A DNA stretch of 11,769 nt from J051 sp040752255 (GCA_040752255.1 JBFMFD010000082.1:1-11769), one strand, 5' to 3'. Shown: positions 1 through 7,133, counted from the stretch's first letter. Made by a program: numbers and translations. The notes: generated by a model from the letters alone, not told the origin.

Positions 1-72
1 GGTGCCGGCGACGCCCTTGCGCACGCGCTTGTGCCGAATCTTTCGCATCTCTTCCCGACCGTTTTGAGCCAT
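1..72 (-). CDS. rplR: 50S ribosomal protein L18 (uL18), N-terminal fragment cut by window edge
   Basis: Only the first 24 codons are in the window; the gene continues past the left edge. They read MAQNGREEMRKIRHKRVRKG followed by VAGT, the basic N-terminus typical of bacterial L18, which carries an RHxRVRKxVxGT signature. L18 binds 5S rRNA in the central protuberance with L5 and L25. The ATG at 70-72 (read in reverse) comes one base after the rplF stop codon, and the rplF-rplR order is the usual spc order. Nothing can be said about the rest of the protein. Confidence 0.93.
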   Translation of the reverse strand, partial: MAQNGREEMRKIRHKRVRKGVAGT

Positions 73-73
73 C

Positions 74-631
74 TTAAGCAGTCGCCCTCTTTCCTTGCTT
101 GAGTTTCACCACTTCGCCTTCGTATCGAATGCCCTTACCCTTGTAGGGGTCGGGCTTGCGAATTCGTCGAATGTCGGCTGCGATTTGGCCGACCTTCTGT
201 TTGTCAATTCCCGCTACGTAGATGCGGTTTACGCGTCCGCGCTCCTCTTGCGCCACTTCGAAGGAGATTCCCTCAGGCGGCGTGATGGTGACGGGGTGGC
301 TGAACCCGAGGTTCAGAACCAGGTCGCGCCCCGTAACCTGAGCGCGGTATCCGACGCCGTGAATCTCGAGACCCTTGCGGTAGCCCTCGGAAACGCCGGT
401 CACCATGTTCTGGATGAGCGTTCGGGCAAGGCCGTGCTGGCTTCGGTGTCGCGCCTGCTCAGTCGGCCGCTCGATGCGCACCGTTCCGTCCTCGATGATT
501 ACCTTCAAATCGGGATGAACCGGCTGCGAGAGCTCGCCCTTCGGCCCCTTGACGGCTACGATGTTGCCGTCCGAGACGGCTACGGTTACGCCGCTCGGAA
601 TCGAAATCGGTTTCTGTCCAATTCGTGACAT
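74..631 (-). CDS. rplF: 50S ribosomal protein L6 (uL6)
   Basis: This 185-residue protein begins MSRIGQKPISIPSGV and ends with the L6 signature region DPYKGKGIRYEGEVV near residues 162-176. Both are diagnostic of bacterial L6, which binds 23S rRNA helix 97 near the sarcin-ricin loop and the factor-binding site. The open frame extends 12 codons upstream into rpsH. I chose the ATG at 631 because it matches the family N-terminus and leaves a normal 4-base gap after the rpsH stop. Length is normal for the family (about 175-185). It sits between rpsH and rplR as in a standard spc operon, and nothing is unusual. Confidence 0.98.
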   Translation of the reverse strand: MSRIGQKPISIPSGVTVAVSDGNIVAVKGPKGELSQPVHPDLKVIIEDGTVRIERPTEQARHRSQHGLARTLIQNMVTGVSEGYRKGLEIHGVGYRAQVTGRDLVLNLGFSHPVTITPPEGISFEVAQEERGRVNRIYVAGIDKQKVGQIAADIRRIRKPDPYKGKGIRYEGEVVKLKQGKRATA

Positions 632-635
632 TTCT

Positions 636-1031
636 CTACCAGACCTCGCAGATGACCTCGCCGCCAAGCCGATGCTTGCGGGCGTCTCGGTCGGTCATCA
701 CTCCTCTGTTCGTCGTTAGAATCTGAGTTGCAAGGCCGCTGCGTCGCGGCGCGAGCTCGCCGGCGCTCTTGTACACCCGCAGTCCCGGCTTGCTGACGCG
801 GCGGATCTCGCGCAGGATCGGTCGGCGCCTGCCGTCGTATCGCAGATGAACTCGGATCAGGCGGAACTTGCCGTCGGACGTCGCCTCGAAGTCGGAGATG
901 AACCCTTCGGCCTTGAGAATCTTGACGATCTCGAGTTTGAGGCTGCTGAACGGCACGTCCACGGTCGCCAGCTTGGCGTGGCAACCGTTCCGTATTCTAG
1001 TCAAAAGGTCTGCAATCGGATCGCTGTGCAT
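636..1031 (-). CDS. rpsH: 30S ribosomal protein S8 (uS8)
   Basis: The 131-residue product starts MHSDPIADLLTRIRNG and ends GGEVICEVW, the two most recognisable ends of bacterial S8. S8 binds helix 21 of 16S rRNA and is a primary assembly protein; in Escherichia coli it also represses the spc operon by binding its mRNA. The central region (about residues 88-110, with the VSKPGLRVY and LTTNRGVMTD stretches) matches the conserved C-terminal domain. The open frame runs 25 codons further upstream into rpsN. The ATG at 1031 is preferred because the S8 family starts at MxxDPIAD and it follows the rpsN stop by 5 bases. I did not see an S8-site mimic in this window. Confidence 0.98.
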   Translation of the reverse strand: MHSDPIADLLTRIRNGCHAKLATVDVPFSSLKLEIVKILKAEGFISDFEATSDGKFRLIRVHLRYDGRRRPILREIRRVSKPGLRVYKSAGELAPRRSGLATQILTTNRGVMTDRDARKHRLGGEVICEVW

Positions 1032-1036
1032 CGTTC

Positions 1037-1222
1037 TCACCAACTCGACTTTGTAACGCCGGGCAGTTTGCCCCACGACGCAAGTTCTCGCAGGCAGATC
1101 CTGCAAATGCCGAAGTATCGGAAATATCCTTTAGCCCGCCCGCAGATGTTGCAGCGGGTATAGGACCGAACTTTGAACTTCGGCTTCCTCTTCTGTTTCG
1201 CTTTCAAGCACTCTTTCGCCAT
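1037..1222 (-). CDS. rpsN: 30S ribosomal protein S14, zinc-binding short form (uS14, type Z)
   Basis: A 61-residue protein with two CxxC knuckles, C24-N-I-C27 and C40-R-I-C43. This is the zinc-ribbon short form of S14, as opposed to the roughly 100-residue zinc-free form of enterobacteria. S14 sits in the 30S head next to S3 and S10. The C-terminus (LPGVTKSSW) is typical. The start ATG has an upstream AGGA-type Shine-Dalgarno. The initiation context (AGGAAACTATGGCGAAA) resembles that of rplE (AGGAACTATGGCGAAA). The gene is normally directly downstream of rplE; here the EF-G-like gene lies between them, leaving a 40-base gap after that gene's stop. Confidence 0.98.
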   Translation of the reverse strand: MAKECLKAKQKRKPKFKVRSYTRCNICGRAKGYFRYFGICRICLRELASWGKLPGVTKSSW

Positions 1223-1262
1223 AGTTTCCTACTCTTCGACGCAAACGGTCAGTATACCCAAA

Positions 1263-3332
1263 TCACCCATCGCTCTCCGCCTGGCGCTTCTTCTGGTACT
1301 CCTGAATCAGCGCCTGTTGCTCGTTCATCGGCATCTCTTCGTAGTGAGAGAATTGCGCGCTGAACCGGCCTCGGCCCTTCGTTATGGAGCGAAGGTCGAG
1401 GGCGTACTTCGCCATAGCGGCCATCGGGACCTGGGCGCGGATTTGCTGTACCCCTGGGCTAATCATATCCATACCCACCGGTCGGCCGCGCCGCGTGTTC
1501 AGGTCGCCCATCACATCGCCCGTAAACTCTTCGGGAACGGTGATCTCCACGTTCAAGATCGGTTCGAGGATGGTCACTCCAGCCTGCTCGGCGGCGGAGC
1601 GGAACGCGAGCGCGCCTGCCATCTTGAACGACTGCTCGCTCGAGTCAACGTCGTGGTAGCTTCCATCGTAGACGGTGGCCTTGAAGTCCACAACGGGATG
1701 CCCCGAAACGAGGCCCTTTGTTACGACTTCGCGGATTCCCTTCTCGATCGCAGGGATGTAGTTCTTCGGAATTGCGCCGCCGACGATGCGGTCGCCGAAT
1801 TCGAAGCCCGACCCGCGAGGTAGCGGCTCCAACTCCAGCCAGCAGTCGCCGTATTGACCGCGGCCGCCGGTTTGCTTCTTATACTTCCCTTGCGCCTTCG
1901 CCGGTCGCGTGATCGTCTCGCGATATGGAATCTGCGCCTCCTCGGTTGTGACGTTCACACCGAACTTCTCCCGCAGTTTCTCGATTGCGACATCGAGGTG
2001 GATGTCCCCCATCCCTTCGATGATGTCCTGTGCGCTCTCCACATTCCGCGTGTGCCGGAAGGTCGGATCTTCGTCAACGATGCGCGCCACCGCTTGCCCC
2101 AACTTGTCCTCGTCGGCCTTGGTTTTCGGCACAATGGCGATGCGATAGATCGGCTCGGGAAACTCGATCGGCTCCAGCGAGCGCATCGCCTTGGCGTCGC
2201 AGAGCGTATCGCCGGTGCGAGTGTGCTGCAGTTTCGCCACGGCGCAAATATCCCCGGCGATCACCCGCGTCGTGGGCACCTGCTCTTTGCCTCGTGGGAA
2301 GAAGAGCGTTCCCATTCGCTCGCTCTCACCGGTGCGCGCGTTCTTCACCGCGAGCTCGGGGGTCAGCGTGCCCTGCATGACGCGCAAGTAGTTGATCTTG
2401 CCCACGTATGGGTCGGCGGTCGTCTTGAACACGAAACCGAGAAACGGCGCGCCCGCGTCGGCGACGATGCTCTCTTCGCCGGCGACCTTCGGCTTCTCCG
2501 CCGGGCTTGGGATCGCGCCGACGATGCGGTCGAGCAGCAACGTAACCCCCGCTCCGGTGGCGGCACTACCGCACAGCACGGGAATGACCTTGCCAGATGC
2601 AACGCCGACTTCAAGCCCGTGGATGACCTCTTCCTCGGTAAGCCGCTCGCCTTCGAGGTACTTCATCATCAGGTCGTCGTCGCCCTCGGCGGCGGCATCC
2701 ATCATGCGCGAAGCGGCGGCTTCAAGCTCCGACGCCATCTCCCCGGGCGGCTCGCTGATCTTCTCATCCTTCGCTCCGCCTTCGTGGACCTTCTTGTCCA
2801 CCAGATCGAGGACCCCGCGGAAGTTCAATTGGGCGCCGACGGGCAGCACCAGCGGCACGGCGCGAACGCCGAAGCGCTCGTCAATCACCTTCATCGCGCC
2901 GCTGTAGTCCGCGTTCTCGCGCTCCATCTTGTTGATGAAGATGATCTTCGAAAGACCGTGTTTCTCTGCGATGTCCCAGGCGTTGTCGAAGCCCACCTCG
3001 AGCGCTGCTTGCGCAGGTGCGACAATAATCATCGCCTCCACCACGCGGGCGACTCCGTACAGGTCGCCGATGAAGTCTGGGTACCCCGGCACATCAATGA
3101 CGTTGATCTTGTGCCCCTTCCACTCGATCGGGATCACGGAAGCGTTGAGGCTAATCTTGCGCTGAATCTCCTGCTGGTCGAAGTCGGACACCGTTGTGCC
3201 CTGCTCGACCGAGCCAAGCCGGTTCGTAACCCCCGCGGCGTAGAGCATCTGCTCCACCAGCGTAGTCTTGCCGGCGCCGCCGTGACCGACGATCGCGACG
3301 TTTCGAATCTTGTCAGCGCTGTATTCGTTCAC
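1263..3332 (-). CDS. Elongation factor G-like translational GTPase (EF-G2-type), inside the spc operon
   Basis: A 689-residue protein with full EF-G architecture. The GTPase domain has P-loop GHGGAGKT at residues 16-23, a G3 region at 80-84, a G4 region at 134-137 and G5 GSA at 255-257, with a G' insertion between G4 and G5. Domain II is at about 296-380 and domain III at about 393-470. Domain IV is at about 472-590, with GGRGQYGD near 489 and YDGSYHDVDSSE at 555-566. Domain V is at about 591-680, with FTGDVMGDLNTRRG at 603-616. Compared with canonical EF-G, G3 reads DVPGY instead of DTPGH (the catalytic His is Tyr84), G4 reads NKME instead of NKMD, and the switch I Thr appears as Ser61. These features, plus the GHGGAGKT P-loop, resemble the EF-G-like (EF-G2) branch, so I do not call it fusA. 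Initiation is at GTG, the only start that gives the conserved IRNVAIVGHGG N-terminus, 19 bases after rplE. Whether it supports translocation cannot be told from sequence. Confidence 0.93.
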   Translation of the reverse strand: MNEYSADKIRNVAIVGHGGAGKTTLVEQMLYAAGVTNRLGSVEQGTTVSDFDQQEIQRKISLNASVIPIEWKGHKINVIDVPGYPDFIGDLYGVARVVEAMIIVAPAQAALEVGFDNAWDIAEKHGLSKIIFINKMERENADYSGAMKVIDERFGVRAVPLVLPVGAQLNFRGVLDLVDKKVHEGGAKDEKISEPPGEMASELEAAASRMMDAAAEGDDDLMMKYLEGERLTEEEVIHGLEVGVASGKVIPVLCGSAATGAGVTLLLDRIVGAIPSPAEKPKVAGEESIVADAGAPFLGFVFKTTADPYVGKINYLRVMQGTLTPELAVKNARTGESERMGTLFFPRGKEQVPTTRVIAGDICAVAKLQHTRTGDTLCDAKAMRSLEPIEFPEPIYRIAIVPKTKADEDKLGQAVARIVDEDPTFRHTRNVESAQDIIEGMGDIHLDVAIEKLREKFGVNVTTEEAQIPYRETITRPAKAQGKYKKQTGGRGQYGDCWLELEPLPRGSGFEFGDRIVGGAIPKNYIPAIEKGIREVVTKGLVSGHPVVDFKATVYDGSYHDVDSSEQSFKMAGALAFRSAAEQAGVTILEPILNVEITVPEEFTGDVMGDLNTRRGRPVGMDMISPGVQQIRAQVPMAAMAKYALDLRSITKGRGRFSAQFSHYEEMPMNEQQALIQEYQKKRQAESDG

Positions 3333-3351
3333 TTGGATCTGTCGCTCCTTG

Positions 3352-3969
3352 CTACTTGTCCCTCAGCGGCATCCCCATCTTTTTCAGGAAAGCGCGGCCC
3401 TCGTCGTCAGAGCGAGCCGACGTGCAGATGGTGATGTCCATACCTCTAATCTTGTCGAACGTGTCGTAGTTGATCTCCGGGAAAACCAGTTGCTCCTTGA
3501 GGCCGAGCGAGTAATTCCCTCGACCATCGAACGACTTCGGGCTCAGCCCTCGGAAGTCGCGAAGGCGCGGAAGCACGATCGTTATCAGTTTGTCGAGGAA
3601 GTGGTACATCCGCTCGCCGCGGAGCGTGACCTTGCAGCCGACTTTGTATCCCTCGCGGATGCGGAAGTTCGAGATCGCCTTACGCGCCGTGGTAATCACC
3701 GGCTTTTGGCCTGTGATTGCGGTCATGTCGCGGACCGAGTTCTCGAGCGACTTCGAGTCCGACTGTCCGGTCCCTACGCCCATGTTCACCACAATCTTAA
3801 GCAGACGCGGCGCTTGCATCGGCGTTGTGTAACCGAACTCCTTCACCAGTTCCGGTAGCACAACCTGCTCGAAGTGGTCACGCAGGCGGCTGCGCGGAAC
3901 CGGCGCAGGCTTGCCTGCGGCCGTCTGCTCCGTTCCTTCCTCTTGCGACTTCGTCTTTGTTTTCGCCAT
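3352..3969 (-). CDS. rplE: 50S ribosomal protein L5 (uL5) with N-terminal extension
   Basis: The 205-residue product carries the L5 core: IVVNMGVG near 59-66, TGQKPVITTARKAISNFRIR near 86-105, and the SDDEGRAFLKKMGMPLR C-terminus. L5 binds 5S rRNA and contacts the P-site tRNA and S13 across the subunit bridge. Bacterial L5 is usually about 180 residues. The extra 25 or so residues are at the N-terminus, a Lys/Thr/Glu/Ala-rich and probably disordered stretch before SRLRDHFEQ. A start nearer the core would need a different codon with poorer spacing; the ATG at 3969 has an AGGA motif just upstream and lies 21 bases after rplX. The next gene downstream is the EF-G-like gene rather than rpsN. Confidence 0.98.
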   Translation of the reverse strand: MAKTKTKSQEEGTEQTAAGKPAPVPRSRLRDHFEQVVLPELVKEFGYTTPMQAPRLLKIVVNMGVGTGQSDSKSLENSVRDMTAITGQKPVITTARKAISNFRIREGYKVGCKVTLRGERMYHFLDKLITIVLPRLRDFRGLSPKSFDGRGNYSLGLKEQLVFPEINYDTFDKIRGMDITICTSARSDDEGRAFLKKMGMPLRDK

Positions 3970-3990
3970 AGTTCCTGTCCTTCGCTACTG

Positions 3991-4353
3991 TCAGTCTCGG
4001 TCCACCGTTTCGCCGCTCTTCTTCGCGTAGCGCTTCAGTTTGCCCTGCTCTATCCGACGACCGACGCGTGTCGGCTCATTCTTCATCGGGTCAACCAGCA
4101 TCACGTTGCTGATATGGATAGGGGCGGGGACGCGCATCTTTTCGCCTTGCTCGCCGACTCGCTGCGCTTTGCGATGCTTCGTCACGGCGTTGAGCGGAAT
4201 CGCCTTGCCCTCTTTGTCCTTTGTGAGGCCCTCTACGACGACCTTCATCTTGTCAGGCAAGACGCGGATGACGAGCCCTCGCTCGCCCTTGTCCTTCCCC
4301 GCGATGATCTCAACGGTATCGCCCTTCTTGATCTTCAGTTTAGGTGTCGCCAT
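3991..4353 (-). CDS. rplX: 50S ribosomal protein L24 (uL24)
   Basis: A 120-residue protein beginning MATPKLKIKKGDTVEIIAGK. The KOW motif spans roughly residues 8-33 (KKGDTVEIIAGKDKGERGLV), which defines L24. The PIHISNVMLVDP stretch near 77-88 is the second conserved block. L24 is an early assembly initiator that binds domain I of 23S rRNA near the exit tunnel. The protein is somewhat longer than the usual 100-105 residues, from a slightly longer middle and a C-terminal tail (LKRYAKKSGETVDRD). A GGAGG lies 11 bases before the ATG, inside the end of rplN, and the gap after the rplN stop is 3 bases. Confidence 0.98.
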   Translation of the reverse strand: MATPKLKIKKGDTVEIIAGKDKGERGLVIRVLPDKMKVVVEGLTKDKEGKAIPLNAVTKHRKAQRVGEQGEKMRVPAPIHISNVMLVDPMKNEPTRVGRRIEQGKLKRYAKKSGETVDRD

Positions 4354-4356
4354 CTT

Positions 4357-4728
4357 CTAAAGCACCTCCGGCGCGAGGGAGACGATCTTCATGAACTCCT
4401 TCTCGCGCAATTCACGTGCGACGGGGCCGAAGATTCGCGTACCCCGCGGCTCTTTGGTCTGCGGGTTGATGAGCACGCACGCGTTGTCGTCGAAGCGCAG
4501 CGTACTGCCGTCGGCGCGCCGAATATCCCGGCGCGTGCGTACGATGACCGCGCGCACCACATCGCCCTTCTTTACCGGCATGTTCGGCGTGGCCGACTTC
4601 ACCGCGCCGACGATGACGTCTCCGACACCGCCGTACCGTGGCTGCGAACCCTTCAGCACGCGGATGCACTGAATCTCGCGCGCCCCGGAGTTGTCGGCAA
4701 CCTTCAGTTTCGAATACGCTTGAACCAT
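4357..4728 (-). CDS. rplN: 50S ribosomal protein L14 (uL14)
   Basis: A 123-residue protein, the usual length. VADNSGAREIQCIRVL at about residues 10-25 and the RGTRIFGPVARELRE block near 96-110 are L14 signatures. L14 contacts 16S rRNA h14 in an intersubunit bridge and is the docking site for the ribosome silencing factor RsfS. The start ATG directly abuts the rpsQ stop (TAAATG, no gap), which suggests translational coupling. The order rpsQ-rplN-rplX is standard and nothing is odd. Confidence 0.99.
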   Translation of the reverse strand: MVQAYSKLKVADNSGAREIQCIRVLKGSQPRYGGVGDVIVGAVKSATPNMPVKKGDVVRAVIVRTRRDIRRADGSTLRFDDNACVLINPQTKEPRGTRIFGPVARELREKEFMKIVSLAPEVL

Positions 4729-4992
4729 TTACTTTGCCTTCTCGATGATTCTGCTGACCCGCCAGCGTTTCTCCTTGCTGATCGGGCGTGTTTCCATAAT
4801 CTCGACCGTGTCGCCAACGCCACAGCCGAGTTCGTCGTGCGCCTTGAATCGCTTCGCCCGCAGAACCGTCTTCTTGTAGATCGGGTGCTGCACCTGGCGA
4901 AGAACGCGCACGACGACGGTCTTCTCCATCTTGTCGGAGACGACCAAACCTTGTCGAACCTTTCTTCTTCCGCGCTCCTGCGTCTCGTTCAT
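4729..4992 (-). CDS. rpsQ: 30S ribosomal protein S17 (uS17)
   Basis: An 87-residue OB-fold protein. The KVRQGLVVSDKMEKTVVVRV block near residues 11-30 and the later GDTVEIMETRPISKEKRWRV block are the S17 signature. S17 binds the 5' domain of 16S rRNA early in 30S assembly. Its ATG overlaps the rpmC stop in an ATGA arrangement, so it is probably translated by coupling to rpmC. Length and sequence are ordinary. Confidence 0.99.
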   Translation of the reverse strand: MNETQERGRRKVRQGLVVSDKMEKTVVVRVLRQVQHPIYKKTVLRAKRFKAHDELGCGVGDTVEIMETRPISKEKRWRVSRIIEKAK

Positions 4993-5201
4993 TGCTTCGC
5001 TTCCTCTCGCTTCTTCTCGGTCAGTACGGTAAGGATACGCGCGATGTTGTGGCGCGTCGCCTTCACCGCGGACGTGTCCTGTGTCTCGCGCAGCGCGAGA
5101 CGGCGACGAAGGTCATACAGCGCGGCGCGCTCCTTCTCCACCATCTCCTCTAACTCGCTGATGGTTTTCTCTCTCAGGTCTCGCGTCTTCAGAGCCTTCA
5201 T
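4989..5201 (-). CDS. rpmC: 50S ribosomal protein L29 (uL29)
   Basis: A 70-residue, highly charged helical protein. L29 features are the LREKTISELEEMVEKERAAL first helix, the LRRRLALRETQDTS turn near 31-44, and RHNIARILTVLTEKK in the second long helix. L29 sits at the polypeptide exit tunnel next to L23 and forms part of the SRP and trigger factor docking area. It is joined to both neighbours by ATGA overlaps, with the rplP stop upstream and the rpsQ start downstream. The position between rplP and rpsQ is the standard one. Confidence 0.98.
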   Translation of the reverse strand: MKALKTRDLREKTISELEEMVEKERAALYDLRRRLALRETQDTSAVKATRHNIARILTVLTEKKREEAKQ

Positions 5202-5740
5202 TCCGTCTCCTCCGCCATCGGCTCGGCATCCGGCGATTCGGCCTGCTGCGCATTGCGCTCAGCGATGAACTTCGGCGGGTGCGCTTCCACGGCTGCCTCG
5301 GTCAGGCGCGAAACCTCGGCGTGGTCCGGAAAGTCGTGTCGCGTTACGAACTTCACCTTGATTGGGAGCTTGTGACTTGCGCGCCGCATCGCTTCGCGAG
5401 CGACATCTACCGGCACGCCTGCCATCTCGAACAGGATGCGTCCGGGCTTCACCACAGCCACCCAACCTTCCGGGCTGCCCTTGCCCGAGCCCATGCGCGT
5501 CTCGGCAGGCTTCTTGGTGAACGGCTTATCGGGGAAGATGCGGATCCACACCTTGCCGCCCCTCTTCACGTAGCGCGTCATCGCAACACGGGCAGCCTCG
5601 ATCTGCCGGTTCGTGATCCAAGCCGGCTCGAGCGCCTGAATCCCGAAGTCGCCGAAATCGATCTTCGTCCCGCCCTTCGCCATACCTTTCATGCGGCCGC
5701 GGGAGACCTTTCTATGCTTAACTCGTTTAGGCATCAACAT
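5198..5740 (-). CDS. rplP: 50S ribosomal protein L16 (uL16) with acidic C-terminal tail
   Basis: The 180-residue product starts MLMPKRVKHRKVSRGRMKG and has the L16 motif RMGSGKGSPEGWVAVVKPGR at 82-101. L16 organises the A-site and elbow region of the 50S subunit. The family is normally about 137-145 residues. The surplus is a C-terminal tail after roughly residue 140, ending in a Glu/Ala/Pro-rich acidic stretch (about 163-180). The ATG at 5740 overlaps the end of rpsC by 14 bases and is preferred over the ATG at 5734 because AGGAGG lies 9 bases upstream and MLMPKR is the family start. L22 and S3, encoded just upstream, carry similar acidic tails. Confidence 0.98.
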   Translation of the reverse strand: MLMPKRVKHRKVSRGRMKGMAKGGTKIDFGDFGIQALEPAWITNRQIEAARVAMTRYVKRGGKVWIRIFPDKPFTKKPAETRMGSGKGSPEGWVAVVKPGRILFEMAGVPVDVAREAMRRASHKLPIKVKFVTRHDFPDHAEVSRLTEAAVEAHPPKFIAERNAQQAESPDAEPMAEETE

Positions 5741-6536
5741 CGGCTGATTCCTCCTTCGTTTCGGTTGCAGGCGCCTCGGCGACGGGTTCGGGCGTCGGCT
5801 CGGGGGCGCGCTCCGGTTCCAGCGAAGCGCCGTCGGTAACGCTGCCTCCCTCGAGTTCGAAGCCGGTTGCCTGCTGTCCCTGGCGGATGCGATCTCGCAG
5901 CACTTCGCCGCGATAAACCCATACCTTCACGCCCACAACTCCGTACGTTGTGAACGCTTCCGCCAAACCGTAATCAATGTCTGCACGAAGGGTATGCAGC
6001 GGAATCTTGCCCACCTTCTCCGCTTCGTTCCTCGCGATCTCGGCTCCGCCCAGGCGGCCGGAGCACATCACCTTCATGCCGCGTCCGTTGTTGCGCAGGT
6101 GCCGGCCGATGGCTTGGCGCATCGCCCGGCGGTGGCTGATGCGGCGTTCGAGCTGGATAGCAATGTTGTCGGCGATTAGCTGCGCGTCAAGTTCCGGCTG
6201 CGGACACTCCTTGACGTCCACATGGACGGCCGCATCGGCGTCCAGCTTGCGCACCATCTCCTGTAGGTTGCGAGTGAGCAAGGTGATGCCCTGACCCTGG
6301 CGACCGATGACCGCACCGGGGCGCGCCGCAAAGATGGTAACGCGGATGTTGTTCATTGCCCGCATGATGTCCACCTTGCTCACGAGCCCTTTGCCCAACT
6401 CCTTGCGAATGAACTCGCGAATCCGAAAGTCTACGTACAGATGCTTCCGGTACGACTTCTTGTCCGCGTACCACCGGCTGTCCGGCTCGCGGATGACTCC
6501 GATTCTAAACCCTACAGGATTGATCTTTTGACCCAA
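5727..6536 (-). CDS. rpsC: 30S ribosomal protein S3 (uS3) with acidic C-terminal tail; TTG start
   Basis: A 269-residue protein beginning MGQKINPVGFRIG, the invariant S3 N-terminus. It has a KH domain whose GxxG loop is G78-R-Q-G81 (within PGAVIGRQGQG). The C-terminal S3 domain is at about 120-212, with RRAMRQAIGRHLRNNGRGMKV near 136-156. S3 lines the mRNA entry tunnel in the 30S head with S4 and S5. The start is TTG, not ATG: the conserved MGQK lies exactly there and AAGGAG sits 6 bases upstream, formed by the end of rplV. After about residue 225 the protein has a low-complexity tail rich in Glu, Pro and Ala, about 40 residues longer than a compact S3. It overlaps rplP by 14 bases. Confidence 0.98.
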   Translation of the reverse strand: MGQKINPVGFRIGVIREPDSRWYADKKSYRKHLYVDFRIREFIRKELGKGLVSKVDIMRAMNNIRVTIFAARPGAVIGRQGQGITLLTRNLQEMVRKLDADAAVHVDVKECPQPELDAQLIADNIAIQLERRISHRRAMRQAIGRHLRNNGRGMKVMCSGRLGGAEIARNEAEKVGKIPLHTLRADIDYGLAEAFTTYGVVGVKVWVYRGEVLRDRIRQGQQATGFELEGGSVTDGASLEPERAPEPTPEPVAEAPATETKEESADVDA

Positions 6537-6539
6537 TGT

Positions 6540-7133
6540 CTACTCCTTGTTGTCCTCCGGCGCCTCTTCAGCCTTCGGCTCCTCCGAGGCCTCTACCTCC
6601 TCGGCAGGCTCGGCTTCGGCTTCAGCGACTGGCGCCTCTTCGGTAGCGGCGGCCTCAGCAGCGACTTCGACTTCGACTTCGGCTTTCGCCTCGTCGCCTG
6701 ACGTCGCGTCCTCCTTCTTAGCCTTCTTCTTCGTAGGCTTTGGGGATTCGAACTTCGGTCGCGGCTTCGGCTTTGCGTTAGAGCGAGGCATCTGGAACGG
6801 CTCCCCGTCTTCAAGCACCACGGTTACGTGGCTTGTCCGCCGGACGATGACGTTGCCTCTGCCCTGAGCGCGCGCCCTCATTCGCTTTAGGCGCCACCCC
6901 TCATCCACGAGGATGCTGCGCACGATCAGGCTGTCCGGCTCGAGATTGTGATTCTCCACGGCGTTGCCCACCGCGCTGCGCAGCACCTTGCGAATCAGGC
7001 GCGCCCCCTTCGACGGGTGGTAGCGCAGTTCGGCAAGCGCGACGATCGCGTGCTTGCCCTTTACCTCGTCCGCAACGAGCCGCGCCTTGCGCGGCGGAAC
7101 TCGAAGTCGCTTACCAACGGCACGTACTTCCAT
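6540..7133 (-). CDS. rplV: 50S ribosomal protein L22 (uL22) with long basic-then-acidic C-terminal tail
   Basis: The 197-residue product has an L22 core in residues 1-110: MEVRAVGKRLRVPPRKARLV at the start, SAVGNAVENHNL at 53-64, RMRARAQGRGNVIVRRTSHVTV for the tunnel-lining hairpin and strand at 84-105. L22 lines the nascent peptide tunnel with L4. The usual length is about 110-120. Here residues 116-140 form a Lys/Pro-rich basic linker, and 141-197 are almost entirely Glu, Ala, Val and Pro with a strong net negative charge. An in-frame TTG lies one codon upstream, but the ATG at 7133 is the expected start, with AAAGGAG 6 bases before it. The ATG overlaps the stop of the upstream exported-protein gene by one base (TGATG). 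Confidence 0.97.
   Translation of the reverse strand: MEVRAVGKRLRVPPRKARLVADEVKGKHAIVALAELRYHPSKGARLIRKVLRSAVGNAVENHNLEPDSLIVRSILVDEGWRLKRMRARAQGRGNVIVRRTSHVTVVLEDGEPFQMPRSNAKPKPRPKFESPKPTKKKAKKEDATSGDEAKAEVEVEVAAEAAATEEAPVAEAEAEPAEEVEASEEPKAEEAPEDNKE

Noticed and set aside
1251..1279. Possible internal promoter before rpsN (TATACT as a -10 element on the minus strand)
   Set aside because: The hexamer is good, but no -35 resembling TTGACA lies 16-18 bases upstream and the extended TG motif is one base out of place. It could be chance in a 40-base gap.
1854..3434. A 526-codon open frame on the plus strand, antisense to the EF-G-like gene
   Set aside because: It lies exactly opposite a strongly conserved translational GTPase; its product is Leu/Arg/His-rich with no recognisable domain. 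It is a codon-phase shadow expected in GC-rich DNA.
3874..5268. A 464-codon plus-strand open frame spanning parts of rplE, rplX, rplN, rpsQ and rpmC in antisense
   Set aside because: It crosses several real genes and their junctions, and its product looks like low-complexity antisense translation. No start context or homology supports it.
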